Shown here: positions 20,389 through 30,274 of the stretch, piece by piece
Position numbering within the stretch: the first letter of the stretch is position 1
Layout of the letters: each line of letters starts with the position of its first letter
Assembly (NCBI RefSeq): GCF_001653975.1
Contig: NZ_CP014639.1
Coordinates: 930,001-994,000, forward strand
Source of the DNA: Candidatus Chlamydia sanziniae
GTDB lineage: Bacteria; Chlamydiota; Chlamydiia; Chlamydiales; Chlamydiaceae
Length of the DNA stretch: 64,000 nt
Reading direction: 5' to 3'
Made by a program: the position numbers and the translations under genes
The notes under the pieces: generated by a model
Told to the model about the DNA's origin: nothing
Seen by the model: only the letters and a program-made list of their open reading frames with translations
Database searches by the model: none

Positions 20389-20404
20389 TGTATTATCGAA
20401 TACA
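20389..20404. promoter_or_regulatory. Palindrome upstream of the DUF721-gyrBA operon
   Basis: TGTATT-ATCG-AATACA is a perfect 16-base inverted repeat whose near edge is 24 bases before the first start codon of the operon. It could be an operator or a leader hairpin. It does not match the HrcA site. The evidence is the symmetry and the position alone. Confidence 0.35.
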
Positions 20405-20575
20405 CTACATCAAAAGAAACTTCTTATATCCAATAAAATGAAAAAAGTCAATACAACGTTAAGAATTCTCTTAAAAGGACCTTTTTATAAAAATAGACGA
20501 CTGCATGCAAACATACAATTTAACAATGATTATAAGAAAATATAAAATAATTCAATTTACATGCAACCCAAACAG

Positions 20576-21031
20576 TCAATAGTTTAGATTCATTGTGTCC
20601 ATAAATATCACAGGTGTCTTGATTATTAATTGCAAGAAAACCTGCACTGCATAACTTATTATCCTTGTAGTGGCTTCAAACAGAGTTTGAGCAATAAATA
20701 TTACAGTAATCATTGAAGCAAGCAAAAACCTTCCTATGATTTGAAGAAGAAGGTCAATTCCTTTTAGAATAATTTCCACAATCACTATAAGGGTTCCTAA
20801 GCCTGCCATTTCAATGAGCCCACGGACGCAGTGTTGCATGGAATAAGGAGAAGAAGAGGATTTTAAGGGAATACAGCCTTCTATCTTATTTGAAGGATAG
20901 GATGCCCTTGCTTGTTCAATCCTTTGTAATCCAATCACCATTCCTAGTAGAGGAACAGCTCCTTGAACATTAGTTACAAATTGAGAAGAGGAGCGTATAC
21001 CAAAGGCCGGTGCATTCACATTGATTCCCAT
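20576..21031 (-). CDS. Small membrane protein (function unknown)
   Basis: 151 residues from ATG 21031, chosen over an upstream ATG (21061) because AGGAG lies 9 bases before 21031. The N-terminal 75 residues are hydrophilic (MGINVNAPAFGIRSSSQ). Residues about 80-145 contain two to three long hydrophobic segments (GLGTLIVIVEIILKGIDLLL, FLLASMITVIFIAQTLF, AVQVFLQLIIKTPVIFM). The layout would suit a secreted inclusion-membrane protein or an ordinary inner-membrane protein. It is 103 bases downstream of the metQ gene start side's neighbouring intergenic region but is transcribed separately, upstream of the gyrase operon. I do not recognise the family. Confidence 0.65.
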   Translation of the reverse strand: MGINVNAPAFGIRSSSQFVTNVQGAVPLLGMVIGLQRIEQARASYPSNKIEGCIPLKSSSSPYSMQHCVRGLIEMAGLGTLIVIVEIILKGIDLLLQIIGRFLLASMITVIFIAQTLFEATTRIISYAVQVFLQLIIKTPVIFMDTMNLNY

Positions 21032-21134
21032 AACACGTTCTCCTAAAAATCTAGGTAGCATTTTTTCGAAAAATGCGATTTATTTGCAATCCAAATACTT
21101 CTCTTGTCTAATCACTTGTAAAGAAGAGTCCTGG

Positions 21135-21965
21135 TTATTTTTCGTTCTCTTCTACTATTGTGATAATGTTTCCTTGATATTTTAAATCAAAAAAATTTTT
21201 TACAGCACTACTTTGAAAAAGTTTCTTTAGTTTAAGCATTGCACAAGTGTTGAGATCTTCATCGCGAATCACCACAATATTTGTATATTTAGACATATCC
21301 AGATTTTCTAAACATAGACTATCCACTTTTGGGGAGAATCCTCCAGCAATAGCGAAATGTCCAGGAATAACAGCAGCATCTGTGTCAGAAAGAGAACCCA
21401 TTAGAAGAGGAGCAGCCACCTCAACTATAGTGATATTTCTATTGTCTTTTCCGCAGACATCTCTAGAAGTTGTGTTCAAGTCGATAGGCTGTTTACTTAT
21501 AATAAGCTGACATTCTTCAAGCAATTGCAATGCGCGTTGCGCATTTGTACAATCTACAGGAATAGTGATTGTGATTTTACGCTTATTTTTTAACTCTTGT
21601 AGTGAAGAAAACTTTTTCGAATATATTCCCATGGGCTCAAGATGGACTTTAATAAAAGGGACGAGCTTCCCTAAACTACCATAACGCCTACATTCATCCT
21701 GTAGAAAAGCTTCATGTTGAAAATAGTTCGCTTCAATTTGCTTATCAAGAAGCAAGCGATTTGGAATACGATAGTCATCAATAGGAAGAATTTTTAGCTT
21801 CAATCCTAAAGTTTTCGCCTCTCCTTGCAAAGTATAGAGCAATTCAGCATGGGGTATGGGACTAGCAGCAATACGGATTACATCTTCGGATTCCTGTTTT
21901 TGGCAAGAAGTAAGAAACAGAGTCAGGGAAATAACTCTTCTAAGTCTTAACCATGTTATTTTCAT
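21135..21965 (-). CDS. metQ: MetQ/NlpA-type substrate-binding lipoprotein
   Basis: 276 residues. The N-terminus is a lipoprotein signal (basic MKITWLRLRRV, hydrophobic core, lipobox LTSC with Cys near residue 21). The binding domain shows IRIAASPIPHAELL, ANYFQHEAFLQDE (near 79-91) and the C-terminal ATNIVVIRDED-like block of the NlpA family. It delivers methionine or a related amino acid to MetNI. Its start overlaps the metI stop by 4 bases (ATGA type), so the genes are coupled. Substrate is inferred from family and context. Confidence 0.88.
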   Translation of the reverse strand: MKITWLRLRRVISLTLFLTSCQKQESEDVIRIAASPIPHAELLYTLQGEAKTLGLKLKILPIDDYRIPNRLLLDKQIEANYFQHEAFLQDECRRYGSLGKLVPFIKVHLEPMGIYSKKFSSLQELKNKRKITITIPVDCTNAQRALQLLEECQLIISKQPIDLNTTSRDVCGKDNRNITIVEVAAPLLMGSLSDTDAAVIPGHFAIAGGFSPKVDSLCLENLDMSKYTNIVVIRDEDLNTCAMLKLKKLFQSSAVKNFFDLKYQGNIITIVEENEK

Positions 21966-22609
21966 AAAATCCCTCGGTATTTTAATATGCGACGGCCATA
22001 GAAATTGCCTAGATTACGAACAATTTCGATACATGCTAGCGTAATCACGAGTACTGACATTGTGACTGATAATTGAAAACGGTAGTACCCATACTGCAAT
22101 AACACTTGTCCCAATCCCCCTCCTCCTACAAATCCTGCAAGTGTTGAACAAGAAATAAGATGGATAATAAGGGATTTAAGAGAAAATATAAGGTCGGGAT
22201 AACTTTCTGGAAGGAGGATATCTTTAATAATTTTAATCCTAGGAATTCCTAAAGCAGTCGCAGGTTCAAGATAAATAAGAGCTGAATTTCGCAAAGCATT
22301 TGATACTAATGTTACGACAAAAGGAATCGCTCCAATTGTAAGTGGAACAATAGATGCTGTTGTTCCTAAAGATGTTCCGATAATCCACCGCGTTACAGGG
22401 AAAAGGATAACAATTAAAATAGCAAAAGGAATCGCAGTAAGAAAACTCAAGGCAATGGATACTGTAGTATGGAAAAATTTAGGAATATTACAAAATAACC
22501 CCATGCCTATAAATCCTCCTATTAAACAAGAAAATAAAAAGGAAAAACCTACCATATAGAAGGTATTCCCAGTTTCCTTAAGTAAAAGTAGAATCAGATC
22601 TCTCTGCAC
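21962..22609 (-). CDS. metI: MetI-type ABC transporter permease
   Basis: 215 residues with five predicted membrane helices. The cytoplasmic coupling loop is visible as EPATALGIPRIKIIKDILLPES (split around residues 118-139), matching the EAA loop. The C-terminal FVGGGGLGQVLLQYGYYRF block is typical of methionine permeases. It lies 15 bases after metN and overlaps metQ, giving the order metN-metI-metQ. Confidence 0.92.
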   Translation of the reverse strand: MQRDLILLLLKETGNTFYMVGFSFLFSCLIGGFIGMGLFCNIPKFFHTTVSIALSFLTAIPFAILIVILFPVTRWIIGTSLGTTASIVPLTIGAIPFVVTLVSNALRNSALIYLEPATALGIPRIKIIKDILLPESYPDLIFSLKSLIIHLISCSTLAGFVGGGGLGQVLLQYGYYRFQLSVTMSVLVITLACIEIVRNLGNFYGRRILKYRGIL

Positions 22610-22624
22610 GGTATTCTCCTATTA

Positions 22625-23650
22625 TTATCTACAATTCAATTCTTTAATAAGAACACCTCGTTCTGTTAATACAATCTTAGCCTGTCTTCGATTCTCTAAG
22701 GAGCCTTCTAAGTCCACAATTAAAAAGCCCATAGGAGTGTTCCTAAATAAATCAATCCTTCCTGATAAGATATTTATTGATACAATACCTGTTTGAATGA
22801 TTTCGCTAACAATGCCTTGGGCAGCAAGCTCTTTGGGAAAGCCTAGTCTCAATAATTCTGTGTAGTTCCTATTCTTATAAAGGAAAGAAAAATCTTGTGA
22901 GACCCGATCAAATAGTCCTTCTGTCAAAGGGCTCTGCGGAGTAAGAAAGAGTTGTTCTGTGGCTCCCAATTCTTCGATAACACCTTGATGCATAACTAAA
23001 GTACGAGAGCAAATTTTTTTAATGATATCTATTTCATGGGAGACCAGGACAAGGGTAACCTTTCTCTCATCATTCAGTTTAAGGAATTTTTCTATAATAT
23101 CTTCCGTAGACTTTGGATCCAAGGCTGAAGTAATTTCATCGCAAAGCAAAACTTGAGGTTCACAAATTATTGCTCTAGCAATGGCAACTTTTTGTTTTTG
23201 CCCACCGCTAAGATTTCCTGGGTAGACATCTTTTTTGTGATAGAGGTTTAAAAAATTAAGTGTTTCAAGGACTCTTTCATGCACTTCTTCTTGCAGCATA
23301 TGACTGTTATGAACATGGAGAGGATAAGCAATATTTTGAAAGACAGTTTTTGCAGAAAATAACCCATAGTTTTGGGAAATATAGGCAACCTTCTTAGCAA
23401 AATTACTGCGTGACATTTTTTTTACTGCTAAAGAACTTTGAAATCCAGCTATAGTTATGGATCCTGTAGTAGGAAATTCGAGAAAATCTAAACAACGTAA
23501 TAATGTAGTTTTTCCAGAGCCACTATGACCTATGATACCAAATATCTCTCCTGAATACACAGAAAAAGATACCTCTTTTAAAAGGCTATGCAGGCCTAGG
23601 GTTTTACTTAAATTTGCAACAGAAATAATAGCAGAATGTTCTTTTAACAC
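22625..23650 (-). CDS. metN: MetN-type ABC transporter ATPase with NIL regulatory domain
   Basis: 341 residues. Walker A GHSGSGKTTLLR (about 37-48), ABC signature NLSGGQKQKVAIARAI (about 145-160), Walker B VLLCDEITSALDP and the switch His in LVSHEIDII. Residues about 265-341 form a NIL domain (IVSINILSGRIDLFRNTPMG), which in E. coli MetN binds methionine and inhibits transport. This C-terminal domain strongly favours methionine import. First gene of the operon; no methionine riboswitch was recognised upstream. Confidence 0.92.
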   Translation of the reverse strand: MLKEHSAIISVANLSKTLGLHSLLKEVSFSVYSGEIFGIIGHSGSGKTTLLRCLDFLEFPTTGSITIAGFQSSLAVKKMSRSNFAKKVAYISQNYGLFSAKTVFQNIAYPLHVHNSHMLQEEVHERVLETLNFLNLYHKKDVYPGNLSGGQKQKVAIARAIICEPQVLLCDEITSALDPKSTEDIIEKFLKLNDERKVTLVLVSHEIDIIKKICSRTLVMHQGVIEELGATEQLFLTPQSPLTEGLFDRVSQDFSFLYKNRNYTELLRLGFPKELAAQGIVSEIIQTGIVSINILSGRIDLFRNTPMGFLIVDLEGSLENRRQAKIVLTERGVLIKELNCR

Positions 23651-23903
23651 AGATATGTTTCCTCAACTCAAACTATACCTATAAAGGTCATCCTATTGCG
23701 ATAAAGTTTTAATTACCTAAAATTTAGCAGTGTGAATTAAACTGTAAAGTCGTGTATTCTTTCAAGCTAGATATTCTTCTTCTTTTCAGATTCATCGTAA
23801 GATGCTCGTTCGATGTCAAAGATGAATTCTTATAAAGATGCTTGACAAATCTCCTAGATTACGGTCAAACTAGCTGTTGATGATACCTACGGAGGTAGGC
23901 CTT

Positions 23904-24953
23904 ATGCCGAGCATTTATGATTTTTTAGGAAATGACGATGACAATTTATTAACCCACGAATGTAAGCACATTCGGAAGGAAAGTCTGACTCTTCCTTGTC
24001 ATGATTTTGTAGATAAAGTTTTTGTGGAGTCGGATAGGAATAATCGAGCATTAAGGTCCTTACAAACATTATTTTCTCATGGCCGATTAGCAAACACAGG
24101 TTATATGTCTATTCTCCCGGTGGATCAAGGGGTCGAACATAGTGCAGGAGCTTCTTTTGTTGCAAATCCTTTATATTTTAATCCAGAAAATATTATAAAA
24201 CTAGCAATTGAAGGAGGATGCAATGCTGTAGCTTCTTCTTATGGTATCTTAGCGTTGTTTTCTAGAAAATATGCCCATAAGATTCCTTTTATCCTCAAGT
24301 TAAACCATAATGAACTCCTTTCTTATCCAACAAGCTATCACCAAATTTTCTTTAGTCAGGTAGAGGCTGCATATTTGATGGGAGCTATTGCTGTAGGAGC
24401 GACCGTATATTTTGGTTCTGAGACCTCTCATGATGAAATTGTTGCTGTGTCAAAAGCTTTCGCTAAAGCGCGTGAGTTAGGGTTGGCAACTATTCTTTGG
24501 TGTTACCTTAGAAATTCCGCGTTTGTAGTTAATAATATTGATTATCACAGTGCTGCCGATCTTACAGGACAAGCAGATTACCTTGGAGCAACATTGGGCG
24601 CTGATATTGTAAAGCAAAAGCTTCCCACTTGCCAGGGAGGATTCAAAGCAATAAAATTTAGCAAAACTGATGAAAGAATTTATACTGAATTATCCTCGGA
24701 CCACCCTATAGACCTTTGTCGTTACCAAGTTTTAAATAGTTATTGTGGTAAAATAGGATTAATCAATTCTGGTGGACCTTCCGGAGATAATGATCTTACA
24801 GATGCTATTAAAACAGCTGTTATTAATAAAAGAGCTGGAGGTATGGGTCTTATTTTAGGAAGAAAAGCTTTTCAACAACCGCTTTCTGAAGGAATTCAAC
24901 TATTGAATTTAGTGCAGGACATTTATTTAGACCCAAACATTACAATAGCCTAA
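23904..24953 (+). CDS. fbaB: Class I fructose-bisphosphate aldolase of the DhnA/FbaB type
   Basis: 349 residues from ATG 23904, which has GGAGG 8 bases upstream; an upstream in-frame TTG at 23877 has none. Blocks [15 protein letters not shown] (about 67-81), [10 protein letters not shown] (about 131-140), [10 protein letters not shown] with the probable Schiff-base lysine (about 226-235) and [12 protein letters not shown] mark the archaeal/FbaB type of class I aldolase. It cleaves fructose 1,6-bisphosphate. Chlamydiae are known to use this type in glycolysis and gluconeogenesis. The amino-acid antiporter follows after 17 bases. Confidence 0.92.
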   Translation: MPSIYDFLGNDDDNLLTHECKHIRKESLTLPCHDFVDKVFVESDRNNRALRSLQTLFSHGRLANTGYMSILPVDQGVEHSAGASFVANPLYFNPENIIKLAIEGGCNAVASSYGILALFSRKYAHKIPFILKLNHNELLSYPTSYHQIFFSQVEAAYLMGAIAVGATVYFGSETSHDEIVAVSKAFAKARELGLATILWCYLRNSAFVVNNIDYHSAADLTGQADYLGATLGADIVKQKLPTCQGGFKAIKFSKTDERIYTELSSDHPIDLCRYQVLNSYCGKIGLINSGGPSGDNDLTDAIKTAVINKRAGGMGLILGRKAFQQPLSEGIQLLNLVQDIYLDPNITIA

Positions 24954-24970
24954 CCTTCCAAAAAATTTTC

Positions 24971-26374
24971 ATGCATACAAAACCCACAAAACCGTTAGGA
25001 ACCTTTACCGTAGGCATGCTATCCCTAGCTGTAGTGATTAGCTTACGTAATCTACCGCTTACAGCAAAACATGGTCTCTCGACTTTGTTTTTTTATGCCA
25101 TTGCTGTAGCTTGTTTTATGGTTCCTTATGCTCTTATTGCTGCTGAGCTTGCTTCTTTTAAACCTCAAGGCATTTATATCTGGATACGAGATGCCTTAGG
25201 CAAATGGTGGGGATTTTTTGCCATATGGATGCAATGGTTTCACAATATGACCTGGTACCCAGCTATGCTTGCCTTTATTGCAAGTACAATAGTCTATAAA
25301 ATCAATCCCGATCTCGCTCATAATAAAGTCTATCTTGCCATAGTAATTCTTGCAGGATTTTGGTTATTAACGTTTTTTAACTTCCTAGGCATTAGCTCCT
25401 CTGCATTATTTAGTTCTATCTGTGTAATTATAGGAACGCTCATTCCTGGCATTATCCTAGTAAGTTTAGCACTTTTTTGGATTTTCTCTGGCCACCCTAT
25501 AGCGATTTCTCTTTCATGGAGTGATATCATTCCAGATATTAGTAATATGTCTTCATTTGTTCTACTTGCAGGGATGTTGCTCGCTTTATGCGGTCTTGAA
25601 GCTAACGCTAACCTCGCTTCAGATATGGTAAATCCTAGAAAAAATTATCCTAGAGCTGTCTTTATCGGGACGATAGCCACTTTGTTCATTTTAGTACTAG
25701 GCTCTTTGTCAATTGCGATTGTAATTCCAAAAGAAGAAATTAGTTTAGTTTCAGGACTAGTAAAAGCATTTACCCTCTTTTTTGACAAATATCACCTCTC
25801 ATGGATGACAGGAATCATTGTTCTTATGACAATTGCAGGTTCTTTAGGAGAGTTAAACGCCTGGATATTTGCTGGAACTAAGGGGCTCTTCGTCTCCACA
25901 CAAAATGATTGCTTACCACATATATTTAAAAAGGTGAACACCAAGAATGTTCCTACTAATTTAATGATATTTCAGGCTATTGTAGTGACAATATTCACCT
26001 TATTATTTTTGTGTTTGGATTCTGCTGATCTTGTTTATTGGATTTTAAGTGCACTGAGTATTCAAATGTATCTTGCCATGTACATTTGTCTATTTATTGC
26101 AGGCCCTGTATTACGTATTAAAGAGCCCAAAGCTCGGCGTTTATACTCCATCCCTGGAAAATTTTGGAGAATTTGTATTTTATCTTTTTTAGGAACTTGT
26201 TCTTGTATTTTCGCTTTATGGATTAGCTTCTTGCCTCCACAGGAATTTACTAACCTCTCTGAAAAAGGTAAGATAGCCTATACGATTTTCTTACTGCTCG
26301 CTTTTACCTTAAACTGTCTAATTCCTTTCGGTATCTACTTCGCACATAAGCGTTTATCTAAAAAAGTCAGTTAG
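24971..26374 (+). CDS. APC-family amino-acid transporter (GadC/XasA-like)
   Basis: 467 residues with twelve predicted membrane helices. The N-terminus LGTFTVGMLSLAVVISLRNLPLTA and PQGIYIWIRDALGKWWGFFAIWMQW resemble glutamate/GABA-type antiporters, and LCGLEANANLASDMVNPRKNYPRA (split around 215-238) is a conserved APC block. It exchanges amino acids or their amines across the inner membrane; the substrate cannot be read from sequence. It is 17 bases after fbaB and probably co-transcribed. Converges on mgtE with a 67-base gap. Confidence 0.88.
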   Translation: MHTKPTKPLGTFTVGMLSLAVVISLRNLPLTAKHGLSTLFFYAIAVACFMVPYALIAAELASFKPQGIYIWIRDALGKWWGFFAIWMQWFHNMTWYPAMLAFIASTIVYKINPDLAHNKVYLAIVILAGFWLLTFFNFLGISSSALFSSICVIIGTLIPGIILVSLALFWIFSGHPIAISLSWSDIIPDISNMSSFVLLAGMLLALCGLEANANLASDMVNPRKNYPRAVFIGTIATLFILVLGSLSIAIVIPKEEISLVSGLVKAFTLFFDKYHLSWMTGIIVLMTIAGSLGELNAWIFAGTKGLFVSTQNDCLPHIFKKVNTKNVPTNLMIFQAIVVTIFTLLFLCLDSADLVYWILSALSIQMYLAMYICLFIAGPVLRIKEPKARRLYSIPGKFWRICILSFLGTCSCIFALWISFLPPQEFTNLSEKGKIAYTIFLLLAFTLNCLIPFGIYFAHKRLSKKVS

Positions 26375-26441
26375 AGGTTCCCTTCTCTTTTTATAAAAAA
26401 TTCTAAAACCAATAGCTTTTTTCGCTTAAGACTGCATTAAA

Positions 26442-27917
26442 TTAGCTAAAAAAGAAAAAGTTTATGCATCCAGTGATCAGAAAAAAGATAATCATCGACA
26501 TGATGTCATTCAATGCTGTAACAATAGGTCCGGAAGCTAAAGCAGGGTCTACACCAATTTTCACAAAGAAAAATGGAGAAAGAACCCCTAGAGTGGTTGC
26601 TGTAAGAGAAGCTCCTAAAATTCCAGTAGCGACAGTAACTCCTAATTGTATGCTACTTCCAGAAAAGATATTTAAACCTAAAAATCCCATTAAATAGACA
26701 ACAATACCGCAAAGAATGCCAAGAGCAACTCCCGTAAGCAAACCTATGGTGATTTCTTTAAAAATGGTTTCCCGACGCCGCCCAAAAGATAACGTTCCCG
26801 TAGCCATGCTACGGACTAAAATTGTACTACATTGAACTCCAACATTTCCCGACATCCCGTTAATTAAAGGAATGAAAAAAATAATCAAAGCTAATAATGC
26901 TGGAGAAATTTTTTGGAAATAAGCCATAACCGAAGCGCTAATTAACCCTGCGCATAACGTAACAAGAAGCCAAGGTGCTCTAAGTAAAAATCTCTGGACT
27001 ACATGACAGCTATGATATCCCACATCTTCAGTTGTCCCAGCCATTCTAGCAATAGTCTCATCAGCAATATCCTCAATCGCTTCAACGACATCTTCATAAG
27101 TAATTGCTCCAATTAAAAAGTTTTCCTCATCTACTACTGGAAGGGCTGCAATCTTATACCTTTCAACAAGATCAACAACCTCCTCTCGAGTCACGTCGGG
27201 CAATACCTTATGCTCTACCTGGCTCATAATTTGCTTTAAAGAAACTTCCGGAGGATTAATAATTAAACTTCTATCTGTAACAACACCTTGAAGTTCTCCT
27301 TTAAAATCCAAGACAAAAACTAAGCGAGTCAAATCAATCCCCGGATTATTTCGGATGCAGGCAGAAACATCCTTAACCTTTGTTTCCATCAAAAAAGCAA
27401 AAAATTCGTTTGTCATCAAACGACCCGCAGTATTTCTACCGTGCTTTTGCAGATCACGAATTTTTAAGGCTTTTTTAGAATCTATCAATTCAAGAATTCT
27501 GCGATATCTACGATCAGGGATATCATCCAAAACCCAAACAGCTTCATCAGGAGGCATCTGCTCAATTAAAGTACAAACTTCAATGTCAGAAAGTCTACGA
27601 AAAATTGCCCAACGTGAAGCAGAGTCAGTATTAATAATGAAAGCAACTTTAGAAGTATTACAGGAAAGATTTTTATAAAGAATTGCTCGAGATCCAGACG
27701 GAAGACAGGAAACAGCATAAGCAAGATCTATAGGGTTATATTCACTAACAATTTTAGACAAATCGTGGGAATGTATATCTGTGGATAAGCAAGTAAAAGC
27801 TTTCTCTAACTTAAAACTCAGCTCATCATCCAAATGACTTGTCTTAGAATCCATTAGATTTCCTGAGCCAAAAGCAGTATCTAATTTATCCTCACTTCGG
27901 TTCTGCTCTCCTGCCAT
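26442..27917 (-). CDS. mgtE: MgtE-family magnesium transporter
   Basis: 491 residues. Residues about 35-160 form the MgtE N domain (LIEQMPPDEAVWVLDDIPDRR), about 165-290 two CBS domains (FFAFLMETKVKDV, ALPVVDEENFLIGAITYEDVVEAIED), and 310-490 five membrane helices with GMSGNVGVQCSTILVRSMATG and DPALASGPIVTALNDIMS, the pore-lining signatures. CBS domains gate the channel by Mg2+ in known members. The start at 27917 overlaps the TPR gene by 37 bases; an alternative ATG at 27854 has AGGA upstream and would avoid the overlap. Confidence 0.94.
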   Translation of the reverse strand: MAGEQNRSEDKLDTAFGSGNLMDSKTSHLDDELSFKLEKAFTCLSTDIHSHDLSKIVSEYNPIDLAYAVSCLPSGSRAILYKNLSCNTSKVAFIINTDSASRWAIFRRLSDIEVCTLIEQMPPDEAVWVLDDIPDRRYRRILELIDSKKALKIRDLQKHGRNTAGRLMTNEFFAFLMETKVKDVSACIRNNPGIDLTRLVFVLDFKGELQGVVTDRSLIINPPEVSLKQIMSQVEHKVLPDVTREEVVDLVERYKIAALPVVDEENFLIGAITYEDVVEAIEDIADETIARMAGTTEDVGYHSCHVVQRFLLRAPWLLVTLCAGLISASVMAYFQKISPALLALIIFFIPLINGMSGNVGVQCSTILVRSMATGTLSFGRRRETIFKEITIGLLTGVALGILCGIVVYLMGFLGLNIFSGSSIQLGVTVATGILGASLTATTLGVLSPFFFVKIGVDPALASGPIVTALNDIMSMIIFFLITGCINFFFFS

Positions 27918-30016
27918 ACCCTACCTCTTTGATTCTCAAGAATTTCATGAAATGTATATCTTGTCCTAAGATTAACTAAATAGGGATCTTTCAGCCATCT
28001 AGTCTCAGTAATTTTCATACCACAACGAATAGAACGTAGGATCATTTCCCACGCTGTCTCTATATCTTCTTCTACAGAATAGAACTTCCCTAAATTTAAA
28101 TAAGCCCCAGGAGAGCCTAAAGAAGCTGCTTGTTCCAAGTACATTTTAGCAAGTTTACTTGCACGTATACACTTCGTTTTCCAGAAAAAAAATAAATATA
28201 CTTTTCCTAGCAAAAGTAAAATATTTTCATCTTGAGGACAAGACTCTAAAAGAGGCAGTAAAATTGCCTCTGCTTTCTCAACTGACCCCAGATCTTCTAA
28301 TAATCTTCCCTTTTCTAAGAGAGTAGCAGCAAGAATAATTTTTGCTCGAAAAGAAAGAAGCAGAGAATCTATCTGCGATAGAAGAGCATGAGCTTCATTA
28401 TAATAAGTAAGATCCTCTTGTAACTCTGCAAGTAAATAATATGAATAACCCCAAAGTTCTATAATTTCTGGTTGATGACTTAAATCCCATGCTTTACGAT
28501 AATATAATAATGATTCTATTAAGAATATTTCTTTATAAGCCTCATCTACTGTAACTTCTGCTAAACACTTCAGTGCCAATCCCCGATCACTCCAAAATAA
28601 AAAAGCTTCAGGACGCAATGAACATAACTTACTGGCTACATCTACAGCCTTTTGCAGTAATCTTGCACTTTTTTTCTTGACTCCCCAAGAAAAATACCCG
28701 TCAAAAAGTTTTTGCCATGCCTCAACAGAATCAAAATCCCATTCTACACAAGAAAGAAAACAAGACACAGCAGAAGCAAAATTTGCATTATCATTAAAAT
28801 ACAAAGCTGAACAAAGCTGAACAGTACCTAAAGCATAGATAAAAGAACTATTTCCAGGAAAAGCTTTCATTGCAGAAATCAGACGCAATCGACTTTCTTT
28901 AAACAAATTAGGTTCTTCTAGGTACAATCCTAAAATAGAAATTCCCATTGCTAATAAGCTAGAAAGCACAATCGGATTATTAGATTTTTTTTGGATAGAA
29001 GCAAGTTTTTCCAACCCAGCTTCAATGTGTTTTACATTACTATTTAACCAACCAGAGCGAATTAATAACTCTCCCCAAACTATCCACAATTCTGAAAGAT
29101 GAGGAAATGATTGCAAAGTTTGGTAAAGTATCTGGGTTGCCTGATAAAAATGTTCCTTTTTATAAGTCACATCGAAAAGCTTTACAGCAGCAAGAGCGTA
29201 GCTATAACGATAATTTTGATAAGAAATGCTATCAGGAGCTCGGGTAAAGCTTAAAAAAATAGCCTGAGAAAAATGTTTCATGCTCTGTTCTATCCAGAAA
29301 GCCTTTCCTTCTCTAGTTCCTAAAACAACCAACCCTTTAGCATAATCTGCATGAATATCTGGGGCATGAGAATTTAGAGTTAAAGCTTGAGCTAAACATC
29401 GTATTCCATAGGTCAAATCATACAACTCTAAATGTTTGTGATACAACGCTAGAAAGCTCTTACCGACTGTCTGGTATACAGTAGCAGTAGCAGCTAAAGA
29501 AATCTCCTCTTGCTTTATCCCCAAACTAAAATGTTCCCATCCCAACCGATATTGTAATTGAGGATGCATTTCTAAGAGTTTCTTTATTAAATGATAATTT
29601 TCCACAACTTGAAAAAGAAATTTTATATCTCCTGTTAAAGAATACAATTCAAAATTAATACATGTGCGAACAGAACATAAAGAAAGCCTATCCGAAGCAC
29701 TAATTCTTAATTCTTGAAAAAGAAGATCCACATAAATAAGGACGTCCATAAGTAAAGACAAATTTTTATATCTTAGTCCATACGTGGTACCATAAAAAAT
29801 AATCTTTTTTAAAATTATAGGATGGCTACGAGTTAACATCAACAAAGTTTGAGCTACTGCTAAATATCCTTCATTAAAAGTTTGCGAATGCATTGCACAT
29901 TCAATTTCAGATAATAGGAAACCTACAGTGCCCTTAAAACAACCAAACTCATCCTGAGGCCCCAACTCACTTGTGACCACTTTAGAAGAAATAAAAGGTA
30001 GTGGTGATTTAATCAT
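27881..30016 (-). CDS. Large TPR-like repeat protein (function unknown)
   Basis: 711 residues, no signal peptide. The whole length is made of paired helices with tetratricopeptide-like spacing, for example AIFLSFTRAPDS, ELWIVWGELLIRSG, FLFWSDRGLALKCLAE, ILLLLGKVYLFFFWKTK and SPGAYLNLGKFYSVEEDIETAW. TPR proteins are protein-binding scaffolds; chaperoning or a secretion role is possible but unproven. It precedes mgtE on the same strand and overlaps it, so the two share a transcript. Upstream lies a 258-base gap with inverted repeats. Confidence 0.75.
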   Translation of the reverse strand: MIKSPLPFISSKVVTSELGPQDEFGCFKGTVGFLLSEIECAMHSQTFNEGYLAVAQTLLMLTRSHPIILKKIIFYGTTYGLRYKNLSLLMDVLIYVDLLFQELRISASDRLSLCSVRTCINFELYSLTGDIKFLFQVVENYHLIKKLLEMHPQLQYRLGWEHFSLGIKQEEISLAATATVYQTVGKSFLALYHKHLELYDLTYGIRCLAQALTLNSHAPDIHADYAKGLVVLGTREGKAFWIEQSMKHFSQAIFLSFTRAPDSISYQNYRYSYALAAVKLFDVTYKKEHFYQATQILYQTLQSFPHLSELWIVWGELLIRSGWLNSNVKHIEAGLEKLASIQKKSNNPIVLSSLLAMGISILGLYLEEPNLFKESRLRLISAMKAFPGNSSFIYALGTVQLCSALYFNDNANFASAVSCFLSCVEWDFDSVEAWQKLFDGYFSWGVKKKSARLLQKAVDVASKLCSLRPEAFLFWSDRGLALKCLAEVTVDEAYKEIFLIESLLYYRKAWDLSHQPEIIELWGYSYYLLAELQEDLTYYNEAHALLSQIDSLLLSFRAKIILAATLLEKGRLLEDLGSVEKAEAILLPLLESCPQDENILLLLGKVYLFFFWKTKCIRASKLAKMYLEQAASLGSPGAYLNLGKFYSVEEDIETAWEMILRSIRCGMKITETRWLKDPYLVNLRTRYTFHEILENQRGRVWQESRTEVRIN

Positions 30017-30109
30017 GTACCTTCTTTGTTATAGTAATGAAACCTTCTTACAGTCAATTTAGAAAACTAAAAAATAGTCCAATTTGTTAGATCAAAAACC
30101 CCTTATCAA

Positions 30110-30196
30110 TTTGCGATAAATAGGTCTATTAGCTTTAAAATATCGAAAGCCATTTTAGCGTATTCGATTTTTCAATCAAAAATATTTTATCGCAAA
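30110..30196. repeat. Inverted repeat upstream of the TPR-mgtE operon
   Basis: TTTGCGATAAA (30110-30120) and TTTATCGCAAA (30186-30196) are perfect 11-base arms 65 bases apart. Between them a second pair, ATCGAA (30142-30147) and TTCGAT (30163-30168), is followed on the plus strand by a T-run. The arrangement lies between a gene ending on the right and the TPR operon start on the left, so it may be a regulator site or a terminator structure. Confidence 0.5.
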
Positions 30197-30274
30197 GAAG
30201 CCATTTATTGAAAAATTCATCTTTTTTCCCAGTCAAAAATCACTAGATCTAAATTCAGTATCATTATGTATAGG

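Noticed and set aside
23877..23903. Longer N-terminus for the aldolase
   Set aside because: It starts at TTG without a ribosome site and would translate over the GGAGG that serves ATG 23904.
23651..23903. Methionine/SAM riboswitch upstream of metN
   Set aside because: I looked for the stem-rich leader of known SAM riboswitches and saw none in the 253-base gap.
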